DNA of 64,000 bases from Blepharisma stoltei (Eukaryota; Ciliophora; Heterotrichea; Heterotrichida; Blepharismidae). The stretch lies in NCBI GenBank assembly GCA_914767885.1, contig CAJZBQ010000062.1, forward strand, positions 1,103,617 to 1,167,616, written 5' to 3'. A program made the position numbers and the translations under genes. How positions within the stretch are numbered: position 1 is the first letter of the stretch; every line of letters starts with the position of its first letter. This document shows positions 52,276-63,216 of this stretch, piece by piece. Below the pieces are notes generated by a model. That model saw nothing but the letters and a program-made list of their open reading frames with translations. It was not told the origin of the DNA and made no database searches.

Positions 52276-53786
52276 TTAATTCTTAAATTTAATCATATTC
52301 TTTTCATCTAAATCGAACTTATAACGATATTCATCCGAATTCATTGAAAAATACACTGCTCTGCCATTATATGCATAAGAAACTTGAACAGGTCAAACAT
52401 TGCTTATTAATGAGCTTCCAATTGGCTTTCAAGCATTGTCATCTTCAATTTCGCTTTCAAAAATTAGCCCTCCACATTCAATCAAATACAACCTCTCTAA
52501 TTATAGCTTACCTGAAATGTCACTTATCAAAATTTTTCTTTTAATATCTGCAAATTCAAAAGAAATCCTTGTATAAGAGTCCTCCTCAACTGAATATCGT
52601 CAGATATTTTTATTTTCAAACCCTGTGATTAAAATATTCCCATTAAACATAACGCAGCTGCAATAATAATCATATTCCTCCATTGGATTTAACATAATCC
52701 ATCTATTTTCATCTAAGTCAAATCTTTCGGCAAGCGGCAGTGGAGCAGTCATCATTTCTCCTCCAAAGCAATAAACGCTGTTATTTAAATAAATACCTGA
52801 TGAGCAGGCACAGCATGTCCCAGAAGGCAGAACTCTTATATCGAAATTTTGGTCAATTATTAAAGAAATGCCAGAATATGGATCAATTTTGCCAAAGCAA
52901 AAAAGTTCACCATTAGGAAGTAGAGTTATGCATGTGCCAAAGTTTAGAATCTCTGGAGCAGACAAAACTTGAACTGTTTCTCTTTCGGATTCAGTATCAT
53001 AGATAAACAAATTTGTTTGATTATGTTTGTAAGGGATTAGGTTTATTAAAAGCAAGGTGCTAGCTGTATTGGTGACGCAGTCACCAAAAGACCTCTGTAC
53101 GGGAGGTAACGCTTTTCGACTCCAGCCCAGAGGGTCTATCCCTCTTATGAGTATCCTTCTGGTACCTTCTGTCTCCTCCTTACCTTGAGGCTTCAATCTT
53201 GAGTGGGCAGCTTATGGGATTAAGCGAACCTGCTTGGGCGATTGGAGTAGCTTGATTCAAAGAATCAGGTGCTGAAGTGTCTTTTGTCGAAAGATACAGG
53301 AAAAAGACTGTTCTCCTGTGGTCAGGGATGAACCCCAGTTTATCGGTAGTGGAATGCCTATGGGTCTTCGGATGCAAAACATTTTGCTGAGTGCCTCCAT
53401 TTCAACCACAGGAAAGCATCCAAAACCTACCAGAATGCACAGCTCTTGAGCCTGCACTTGATTCTCGGAGTTCGTCTTAGTTCGCCGTGGCCATAAGGTC
53501 TGGACTGCTATACCAAGAAGGCAGGTTGGCACGAATCGCCAATTTAATATATAGAAGTTTCCTATGTTTGGCGCTGTAAGGCCGATAAATTCTGATCGGA
53601 ATTTATCGGTAGGTTGCACCAAATCAATGCCTTGGTCGGACCAAAAAGCGATTTGGTCCGACGAACTTGGAAAGCTCCTGGGAAAATGTCTGCGCTTTTA
53701 GCGCTATATAGAGGAAACCTCTATATATTATTTGTGTAAGGGATAAGGTAAGTTTTGTTCTGATAAGTGCTGATATGTTGATTCAT
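52276..53786 (-). CDS. Kelch-like repeat protein, copy 1 (split by retroposon R4)
   Basis: Exons 53786-53736, 53028-52512 and 52496-52276 give 262 residues, colinear with the paralogue at 62322. A 15-nt intron at 52497-52511 (minus strand GTAAGCTATAATTAG) joins KILISDIS to ERLYLIECGG, matching KILIYEERLYLIEFDG in copy 2. Beta-propeller-type motifs include NLFIYDTE, GELFCFGK, SGIYLNNSVYCFGG, LAERFDLDENRW and MFNGNILITG. Removing the insert restores the N-terminus MNQHISTYQNKTYLIPYKHN. Such proteins bind partners through a partial propeller; the function is unknown. Confidence 0.8.
53029..53749 (-). mobile_element. Retroposon R, copy 4, plus a multi-hairpin 5' block
   Basis: A 14-bp duplication, GTAAGGGATWAGGT, lies at 53029-53042 and 53736-53749. 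From ~53560 down to 53043 on the minus strand the sequence follows R (head TTAAATTGGCGATTCG, 3' GACTGCGTCACCAATACAGC). The extra ~165 bp at 53566-53735 is absent from other R copies and folds into four successive hairpins. Removal restores the kelch-like gene. Confidence 0.8.
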
Positions 53787-54118
53787 ATTTGTATTTTAAT
53801 AGTTATCTTAATATCAATTTTAATTCCCGATAAATCATGTTTTGAAATAAATAACTAATATTCATGCACTTTAGCCTATTAACTACAAAGCTCTAAATGC
53901 ACGATCAAGAGTTTTGTGATATAATTTGCCGAAATTTTTCAAAATCTAATTAAAAAATATCTAGATTCTCTCATATGATATTTATAATCATATAAACTCA
54001 GTTTTTATACAAATTTTTATGCCTTTTTAATCTTTTGAGATTACCTAGAAAAAATATTTATTAAAAAAAACCAATTCATCAAACTTATTCATATAATAAA
54101 GGAAATGAAATAATTTAA
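53787..54118. other. Spacer between minus-strand genes
   Basis: AT-rich sequence of about 330 bp. Nothing recognised. Confidence 0.4.
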
Positions 54119-57100
54119 TTAATTAGGCTTCTGCTCATCACTTTTCCCTTTCATCTCAATAAGCATCTCCAATTGTTTTTCAATATTCGCTGTGCTTGCC
54201 TTCACAGCATTAACTTCCTCGTTAACCTTCGCTATTTCAGCTTGGAGGGTTTTAATATGTTTTTTCAAAGGAATTGTTTTGTCAGTTTCATCTTTATTAT
54301 CATTAGAGTTACTGTCAATGCACATTTGGAAATAGCAAGGATCTGAAATTTTTCTATTTTTAACCAGCATTGTTTCTATTTCAATAATCATCCCTACCAG
54401 CTCATGTGTGTCAGCTATCTGATAATTTTCTTGAACCTTTCCAAACGTATTACCTATAATCGCTATCAGCAGATTCAGCATTACAATCATATTAATCAAA
54501 GTCACTAAAATAAAGCAAACCCATTCAATTGAGCTCATTCCAGACGTATCAAAATCCCCAACGTCGAATCTGTATGACATTTTCAGGTAGTCTAAGAATT
54601 TTGGATCATTTTCGTCTAAAACTAAAAATATAAAAGCAAAAGAAAGGGTGGAGTAGAATAATAAAATTAAAAAAGAAGTCATGTCTTTTATGACTTCAGA
54701 TATCAAATTTACCATATACCGGGTGTTTTGGAATATTCTGAAATAAGAAATCCCTCTCAGCCAGGAAATTATGACTAACTCCCTCCCCCCATCCTTGATC
54801 GAACGATTGACTGTAAAATTCCTAAAAATTGGGGAAATTAAACCCCCATCCTTGATCGAATGATTTTCATATCATGCAAATATTTATATATATAAAAATA
54901 TTTTAGCTATAAAAAACTTGGGAAGATGTACCTAATGAAGTTGTTTTGAGAGTTTTGAGACAACAGAAAGCTGCGAAATCAACCATTCGAAGTGATTTAG
55001 CCATCGACCTAGGCTTAAAAATTCAATAATCTAAAAAATAGAGATTCTTTACTCCCCCCCTTTAAATTGGAACTAAAAATTTTGTTCCAATTTAAAGGGG
55101 GTTAATTTTTTTTTTTAAAAAAAAATATTATTATAAAATTTTTTATAAAAAATATATAAAAATTTAAAAAAAAAAACAATTCAAAAACTTATCGAATTAG
55201 ATTAATAAATTTGTCTAATAAAATTCTATTTACTCTTTATCCTTTAAAAAAAAGCAAGATATAACTAAATTTTCATTATTAGTTAATACACCACTATTAG
55301 TCGGTATCAAAATTATTTACACAAAAAAATTATTATTTTTATTGATAAAAAAAATTAAAAAAAAAAAAAATTTTAGAAAATTTATCGATCAAAGTGCTAA
55401 TTTTGTTTAAATAGATGTTATTTATACTATATTCTTTTAAATAAAGCAAGAAATATGTAAATTTCGAAATTTTATAAAGAATTCCTATTGAATTTATATC
55501 AAAACTATTTAAATAAAAAATATCATTTTTATCAAAAAAAACAAAAATTTTTTTGAAAATATTTAAAAAAAAAAAATTTTGTTTTTAAAATTTAGCAATT
55601 AAGGATAATAAATTTATTTAAATAAGATGCTCTTTATACTTTGTTCTTTAAAAAAGAGCAAGATATAACTAAATTTTTAATTTTAGTTAAGAAGAAACAT
55701 TTTACTTATATCAAAACTTTTTAGATAAAAATTATATAAATTTTTTTATTATAAAATTAAATTTTGTTCCAATTTAAAGGGGGTTAATTTACCAAAAAAG
55801 TGGAAATTTTACCGATATTTTGTTCCAATTTAAAGGGGGGGAGTTAAAAAAAAAAAAAAATTTAATTCAATAAGAAACAAAATTAAAATTTATACAGTTT
55901 AAAAGGGTAACTACTAAATCAAAATATTAAAAAATTGGTATTTTATGAAATTAATTCAATTTTTTGCTGTAAAAATAATTATTAAATACTCTTAACCCTC
56001 TTATTTAAAAGTAAATAAAAAAAATATATATATATATTTTTTTATTTTATATATAATTTTTTTTCCCAAAAAAATTTTTTTTTAACCCCCATCCTTGATC
56101 GAACGATGGCAAGTCGTTCGATCAAGGATTGGGGGGGAGTAAGAAGACAAGGATGTCATGGTTTATTTCTCAGTCTTGAGGGTTAAGGCTAATAGCGAAA
56201 TATAGAATTGAAGATAAAGTTCTTGCTGTGTCAATATAATTTCATAAATCTTTAGCATAGCTCATTGGAGAAGCCCACAGCTGGTATGCTTCATATACTG
56301 ATAAAAGCATGCTAATTGCAAATAAAATCGACAACACAGTTTTTTCTTCAATAAAATAAAGGACATATATAGAAAGAATTAGCATATAGACAGCATAAAG
56401 GATCGCTTGAGCATGCATAACCCAGCTGAGCTTGTTTCATTAATACTGAATTATTTCTTGAATTAATGGCGTCATCATTATATTGGGATTCGGAGAGTCG
56501 TAAATGCTGAACAAAAAATCAATCGATGCTTGGGAGCCTACTGTTAAATCCAGCCTGACATAAGAAGACAAAAACGTTATTGGCCTTTCTTGCTCTTTTA
56601 GATTCTTGCTGTCAAGAAAATTAGAATTTTCAATGAAAATATTGTCTGATAAGAAATGAATTGGAATTTCTGCTGAGCTGCTGCAGAATTTGGCAGCGTG
56701 CTCGCTTGTGTCTTTCCTGAATATTGCATCATAAAATTTCAATAAAGAGCTGCAGCTTGATGAATTTAGCCTAACTAAGGTTTCATTGCTTAAACTTTTT
56801 AATGAATAAGGATGAATTGGCAAGTACTTGTCAAGCGCGAAAATAATAGTGCTGATGCAATTGGAGTATCCTTTTCTGATAGCGATGCATAGTGGATTTT
56901 GATTAAGAACGGTATTTATCATTGAAGAGCCATTCTTTAAAGCCAATTTTAAGTGATTTGGGCGATTAAAATAAGCGTACAGATGGAAAGTGTTAATCCT
57001 ATATGGGAAAATAGTTCAGTTGTCCATCTCTGGATTATACTCAACCTCTTGATTGTTTAGAAGTTTTGATATATATTTCATATACTCATATTTATTTCCA

Positions 57101-60100
57101 GGACCAGCACAAGTGATATTCCTCATCTTTAGCGGATTTTCTCTAACCACTGCCATGCATTTTTCAGAAATTTCTCCGAAATGCTCTTTTTTAACCTTGG
57201 CTCTGAAAAAAATGTAATTTCCATCACCACATAAATTCATGTTATACATTGCCTCATATTTATATGAAAATAATTGGTTAAACATCTCCAGGCTAATAAA
57301 TAGAACTCTTCCGTCACTAGAGTAGCCTATCATGAACTTATCATCTTTTGTTATAACAACTCGCCCTATAGCTGGAGTACTACTTTTTAAAGAGTGAAGC
57401 TTGATGCTCTTTCTTCAGTCCCAGAAATTTATTGAGCCATTCATAGTGATTATTATGATAATTTCTTCATTATGAGTTACTTTCATCGTATAAGTTTCAT
57501 CATTTTCATAAATAACTGCTATTTCTTTTGTGGTGTCCAAGTCCCAAATTCTTGGAGTTTTATTTTCAGCGATCCCTGCCAATGCGTTTGATTTTGATAA
57601 GTAGCATATATTTCTCGTCATAGAATCGTGGCCTTTAAATTCTTTTATTATAGTCATGGATTCTAAATCCCATAAAAACAGCCTTTTTGCGCTGCCAGTC
57701 ACAATAAATTTCCCATCAGGGCTGAAGCATCAGTCATACATGGGTTCATATAAATTTTTATCTAAAAACACTGTAGAAATGCTTTTGGTTGGGATATGGA
57801 CTTTTGACATTGTTTCCCCTGATTTAACAAAGAAATTTTCATTATTTTGGACGTCGAAATAGTCTACTTTCATCGTGACAACATCAGTGATTTCATCGGT
57901 TATGAAATTTCATGTCTGAAAATGCTCACCATTTCGAATTAAGACTGTAGATTCGTCTAAAGGCTCAGCACGCTCTGCTTCGATGGCTTTCTGGAAGTCA
58001 AAGATAGGAAAAGACAGTGTGTAAAATTTGCTATTGGATCCGCTTACATATATATGCTTGTTATTTATGCTGAGACCAATGAATAATATTGGAAAATCGT
58101 CAATATACTGAATCTGAAGAGTTCGACGCCTTTGGAGCCATCAGCTTAACGAAGAAGATGTTAATTTTTAAAAATTAACAAATGCAATTGAAGGAAAATT
58201 TGTTTGATTTAGGCAAAAGACCTTCCTTGGATCGAATGGCTAATTTCAAAGCATTATTTTGGTCTGACTAGAACTTTTTCATCTACCACATTTTACCAAG
58301 GACAAAAATGCATTTTGTTTTATCAAATATATTTCGAAAAGATTAATTCAGCGATGTGACTCTCCATTTAATTATAAAATTAGAATCCTATTCTATTAAA
58401 TGATTTAATTTTTTTATTAAATTTTTTTAACTCTTTTAAGAACTTCTTCCATCAAAAATTCTTTCTTTTCTTACTTTATCTCTCACACCAACTTTGAATT
58501 TTGACCTCTCTTAATTATTTTTTGATAATTCTTTTGGCATCAGCATCAACATTTTCATGCTTTATTTCTTTATTTGTTTTTCTAGTCAATTCATCTTATA
58601 ATTTATTTGAGAGTTTTCTTCATGTTCGTAAAAAATCCATTTCCAAAATCCTTTCAATCTTGCGTTGCATTCTTTGGATAAACAAAGAAGTTTTCATACA
58701 TTCTACCAGTCTATCTTCAGGTTGCCACATTTCAGCAATTGGACTGGGGAAAAAAGGAAAACTTGGAACATTTATTTCAGTATCTCTCTAATAGGTCTCA
58801 GGCAAAATTAAATCTGTTTTAACTGCTATGATAGAATCGATTATGTGTAAATTCGCTATTTAGTTAGATATCCCTTTCAAAAAATTAAAATGTCATTTAA
58901 TTAGCTAAAAAAATGTCCTCGTCAGACTAAAATAATATAATACTTTTGAAAGTTTTGGCATTCAATCTAAGCAGAGCTTTTGCCTAAATTAAACAAATTT
59001 TCCTTCAATTTGTATTTTCATATTTTTAAAATCAACACCTTCTTGATCCTGATGGCCCCAAGGCTGTCAAACTCTTCAAATTCAGTATATTTATTGTTTC
59101 CGTAATTTGAAAGCTTTGTAAGTCGTAGAACTGCAAATTTTCCCTGTCTGGAAATAAGATATAATTTTCGTTATTAGTAATAGTGAAAGTTCCCGATTTG
59201 TTTTGAGTAAGATTAATGATTTGAATTTTTTCTAAATTACTAGCCTTGAAAATGAGTATTTTAGACTCATAACCAACTAGAATCATGGTACCTTTAGGAG
59301 AATACTCAAGTTTTAAGCTTTCTATGTCGATTGATGCTTCACCAATCTTCTCATTATCGCTCGATAGAGCTATTAACTGGCCTCTTGAAGAAATAAGAGC
59401 AATTTGATCTTTGCTTGATATAGAAAAATTCGAAAATTCTCCTATGAATAATGATTTAGTCTGATTGGGATCAGATAAATTTAATAATAAAATTTCATCC
59501 ATAAAATGGAGTAATAAGGTGTTTTGGTCAAAATACTTTTTTAAGCTAATCAGATGCTTCCCTTATTTATTAATATTCATTCAACTTATCCATACGAAGG
59601 TCCATCTTGATGAACCTTTTACAGCATCGCGCTCCGTTTTCCCATGAACAAAAAAAGCCAGGATTGAACTTGAGGTGATCAGCTCAGCATCGCAGCCTAC
59701 TTGTGCTCGTAAAATCTAGCTAATCCGCACATCAGGCACCTCCTCTCTTCCTCAAGATTCCAGTCCTTAAGAGGTCGAATCGGTTCGCCGCACCGTTTAA
59801 ATGTATATGCTTCCCTTCCTTAAAAGACAAGAATTTTATTATTTCGAGTGAAGGGATTTTAATAGTTAGTAATTCATTTCCCCTAGAAAAGTATGCAATA
59901 TTTTCACTTTCTAGAAACACTAATGGAAATGCACCAGCTGAGATTTTTTTGTCATCAAAAGTTTGAGCTGAGGGGTTCAAGTAAAGAATTGTGCCTTCTT
60001 TGGTAGATGCTAAATAATGGATTCCATCTAAAAGAGGTATTATTTCTTGGATAGTGAAAGGAAGATTAATAGAAAGAGGCAGCTTTTTCTGAAACTGAAC

Positions 60101-60265
60101 CGAAATGTCTATAATGGCTTGCTTTAGCGATGAATACCCAAGTTCTGTCTTATTTTCTTGATTTGCTTGAGATGGAAGCGTAACTATCTGATTTTGGAGC
60201 TTAATTAGCTTTGAATAATCTCGCTCTTCATTAAGGAGTGGCTCTAAAAGGGCTGGGCTATGCAT
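54119..60265 (-). CDS. WD40 / TRP-type ion channel protein (four parts)
   Basis: Retained segments 60265-59807, 59553-59088, 58103-56140 and 54775-54119 total 3,546 nt (1,181 residues). The N-terminal ~700 residues are WD40-like repeats (SPDGKFIVTGSAKRLFLWDL, GIAENKTPRIWDLDTTKE, MNGSINFWDW). An ankyrin/linker zone with LCIAIRKGYSNCISTII follows. The membrane part has helices from WVMHAQAILYAVYMLILSIY through the S4-S5-like ISWLRGISYFRIFQNTRYMV. It ends in TRP-like S5-S6 (LILLFYSTLSFAFIFLVL, INMIVMLNLLIAIIGNTFGK) and a C-terminal coiled coil. Ion transport at a membrane is inferred from the fold. The three inserts are a SINE-like unit, element Z and MITE B with C inside. Each join restores family-like sequence (GKHLISLKKYF, TINIDDFPIL, VFLVIISWLRG). 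Confidence 0.85.
54776..56139. mobile_element. MITE family B with nested MITE C, IES in the channel gene
   Basis: TA-bounded, 1,364 bp, in the opposite orientation to the B copy at 16880. The left end has two direct ATCCTTGATCGAAYGAT motifs; the right end has the back-to-back pair and GGGGGGGAG-TA. Without the inner C element it is 569 bp, close to the 563 bp of the other copy. It interrupts the S4-S5 region of the channel. Confidence 0.95.
55050..55844. mobile_element. MITE family C, nested in B (795 bp)
   Basis: TA-bounded. The left end is CTCCCCCCCTTTAAATTGG with its inverse ccaatttaaaggggg after a short loop. The right end has two direct ccaatttaaagggg copies ~45 bp apart. The B copy at 16880 has no insert at the equivalent gattcttTAaaa site, giving a clear empty-site comparison. 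The interior is very AT-rich and has repeated blocks. Confidence 0.95.
58104..59087. mobile_element. Element Z, ~190-bp inverted repeats, IES in the channel gene
   Basis: The termini TACTGAATTTGAAGAG.. and ..CTCTTCAGATTCAGTA are reverse complements. The arms continue ~190 bp (shared TTGAAGGAAAATTTGTTT, TTTAGGCAAAAG). Excision at the outer TA pair joins ETINI to DDFPILFIGL in phase. The interior on the minus strand has a coding-like frame with two stops (VPSFPFFPSPIAEMWQPEDR, MQRKIERILEMDFLRTW, NKEIKHENVDADAKRIIKK), possibly a decayed element gene. Confidence 0.85.
59554..59817 (-). mobile_element. tRNA-derived SINE-like insert, 11-bp duplication
   Basis: ATGCTTCCCTT lies at 59554-59564 and 59807-59817, with 242 bp between. 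On the minus strand an A-box-like TTAGCTAGATTTTACGAG (59723-59706) and a B-box-like AGTTCAATCC (59670-59661) have tRNA-like spacing. Seven T follow (59656-59650), a possible Pol III terminator. Removal restores the WD40 frame. tRNA origin is inferred from these boxes only. Confidence 0.6.
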
Positions 60266-62321
60266 TTATATGGAATAAAATATCCTTAAAATTTTCTTAA
60301 TATTCTTCCTCATTTCTATTTAATAAAATAGTAAGATTTTAATATCTTTTCACAAAAAATATTTTGATATTTAAGTTATAATTATTATATTGAATTCTTT
60401 AACTAATTTTTTAAATTTTTAATAGATTTCATTCTAAAACATATAAAATTTATATAATATAATTTTTTAAAAAAACAATAACCCCACAGAAGTGAACAAA
60501 ATTTTTAGTTCGTTCAAGGAGGAGGAGTTAGCAAATTTAATTTAATAAGACAGCAAGCTTTATGATATTCACCTGCATATTCTTTGTAGATTTATTCATT
60601 CTACTTCGAGATGATTATATTTTCTGATACCATTTTATTATTTTTGTATAATTTTGCCTATTTTATTTAAAATAATCACAATATCATTGAGGCAAGAAAA
60701 GTGCTCCTATATAAAGACTTGATTTTCAATTTTCTTAATTAATCAGAAATGATTCTGTTTTGGTGGATTGAGAATAAGTAATTGATCTTTTTAATATATG
60801 CTATAATATTTAAAGATGGATTTAGCATATAAATTTCTGAGCATTGCTGCGAAAAAGCAAATTAAATTTTCTTCTAGGAAGTCAACTAACTTAAGGAGGT
60901 TGAATTAGTTTGCTTCCACTTCGTTAGGTCTTATTTTTGTGAAAAATTATAAGATTTTCAAACAATAAAAATATTTCACTATTATCCAAATAATTTGTGA
61001 ATGGAAAAAGAAGTATTTCTTGGATTGATGATTCCAGTTGGGGTTTACTCCATCATTTAATAATGTAATGAATTCTAGTGCCTTCGAGATGGGAATTTGA
61101 GAAAAAAACATTTTAACACCGGAGGTCACTAGTGCCGACGATGAAAGGATAATTGGTATCAGACTTCCAAAAGCTTTGGAGATGTGGAGGATGGAAGATA
61201 GCATACAAGCAGCAAGGAACTTTTAGTGGCCGATTTTGACTGATAAATGTGCAAGTCAGCATTAAATTTCCGCTACTGTTATTGCTATGAACAGATGTCG
61301 GGGTTGGGGTTGGATGATTGCTATTAGAGTCTAGGATGCTTTTAATTTTGGGATTGGAAAGCTGCCACTGGATTTTTGAAGTGATGTTGCAGTGTGTGTA
61401 CTTTTTTAAGTTTTAAGAGTAAAGCAAGAGAAATTATAACTACTTTTTAAATTACCCCATATTTTTCATATTTCTATATTTCCTAGAGTAAATTGTTCAA
61501 AGCATTTTGATATTGAGACACTTGACAGAAAATCTTAAATTTCGGCTAAATGGTACACTTTTTAAATTTTTTTTGACCAAATTTTCTTCAATGAAATGCA
61601 CACTATTAAAAGCAAATGCACCCTGAAATTATGCATCCATAGTGGTAAAGCTAAGCTGTAAGTCATTCCTGCCTGAAATATTTTACTTTTTAATTGCGGC
61701 TCATTTCGCGCCAAAAAAAGGGAAGCACCAAGTCAAAGTGAAGGGTAACGGGAGCTATGGGAATTTTTGTGAGAAAAAGAAAGTGAAATTTAAATAGAGA
61801 AATGTTGATCAATCAGCGATAAAATATTAGCAGAATTCGTCACGTCCCTAAGCTGTGCACTCTAAGGCTCTGAGGCAGCATCAAGACCCAGGCAAAATCT
61901 GGAGCAGAGCTATGCTTATTAACTGTGTCTTAGCATACCTTCTGCGAAGGCATGCTCTTATTCATAACGTTATTCAAGGAAATTCTAATCTTTAATATTA
62001 TCCTAATTATTTTTATTGATGATAATACTTCAAAGCAAAAAGTGTTTTTATTTTAAATCTTTGGAAATTTAGAAAATAATTTTAGAAGGCTTGCAAAATT
62101 GCAACCTTTTATTAATAGTAAAAAGTTGATTTCAAAGGTAAACTGCCAGAGATTTTTGTTTGATTGAACCTGCATTTGAGAGCATATTTATGCTGATTTC
62201 AAATTATTATGCGAAACCTATCAAGGATATTTAAATAGAATCTATGAATTGGCATGAATCTAATTTTAAAATCAGCTCTATATGCATTACTATGCCAATG
62301 AACATTTAAACAAATAATACG
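60266..62321. other. Gene-poor region with a decayed MITE A
   Basis: About 60290-60530 ends like family A (ccacagaagtgaacaaaatt, ttagttcgttcaagg, ggaggag-TTA) with the GATTTCATTCTAAAACAT core. A minus-strand open frame at ~61400-61110 reads QWQLSNPKIKSILDSNSNHP and NNSSGNLMLTCTFISQNRP; it is coding-like but unrecognised. 61840-61970 is a less AT-rich patch with a hairpin (agcatacctt..aaggcatgct). No gene is called. Confidence 0.45.
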
Positions 62322-63101
62322 ATGTATAATCAATCTACCTCTCTTTATCTCACTGAAAACATTAATAAAAAAACGAATTTGTTTATTTATGACACTGAAA
62401 GAGAAGCACAAAATGTGGAAATTTTGGATACTCCAGAGCCATTAGATGCTGACACATGCATAGCTAGACTGCCATATAACAGCTTATTCTTTTATGGCAA
62501 GCAGTTTCGACTTTCTGGCATTACATTGGTATTAGATGAGTTTAAAAGAGTTCAATTAATGCCTTCAGGAACACCTTGTTATTATTCTTCAGCTCTTTAT
62601 TTTGACAGAAGTGTCTTTTGTTTCGGAGGATCAAATGGTAACCATTTGGCTTTATCAGAGAGATTTGACTTTAATCAAAATTGCTGAATTAAATTAGCTG
62701 CCCTGCCAAAAGCTGATTTTAAATGCCACTGCATTATACTTAATGGCAACATTTTAATTGCTGGGTACATTAGCAGCTATATTTTGCGGTATTCCATTGA
62801 AGATAACGATTTTACGAGAATTAATTATAGATTTTCAGATAGTGAAGAAAGTAATAAGAGAAAGATTTTGATATATGAAGAGAGATTGTATTTAATTGAA
62901 TTTGATGGCTGGATATATGAAAGCAATCCTAGAGACGAAAATAGTTGGAGAAAAATATGTAATACAGTTACCAGAGATAATCCAAGCCGGGTCTATTGGT
63001 CATACAATAAAGGAGCAATATATATAGGATGCAGGCTTAAAAATGACTATTACAAGTTTAAATTAAGTGAAAAAGTGATGATTCAGCTTGATAAAAAATA
63101 A
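62322..63101 (+). CDS. Kelch-like repeat protein, copy 2 (subtelomeric)
   Basis: An uninterrupted 259-residue frame from MYNQSTSLYLTENINKK to VMIQLDKK, with TGA as Trp once (QNCWIKLAAL). It shares propeller-type motifs with copy 1 at 52276: NLFIYDTE, SALYFDRSVFCFGG, LALSERFDFNQN, ILNGNILIAG and KILIYEERLYLIEFDG. It has no intron where copy 1 has one and carries no insert. It lies about 115 bp from the telomere. It is the intact member of the pair. The function beyond a likely binding role is unknown. Confidence 0.8.
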
Positions 63102-63216
63102 TATCAATTTAAATCTTATATCAATTTTATAGGGGTATATATAATTATTATAATGATGGCTTATTATAATCAAATTTTATTTAAATCTGCATTTTTTGGA
63201 GTAGTTCAATACGGTC

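Noticed and set aside
60947-61204. 85-codon minus-strand ORF
   Set aside because: AT-rich background with no motif. A neighbouring frame at 61110-61400 looks more coding-like, but neither is supported.
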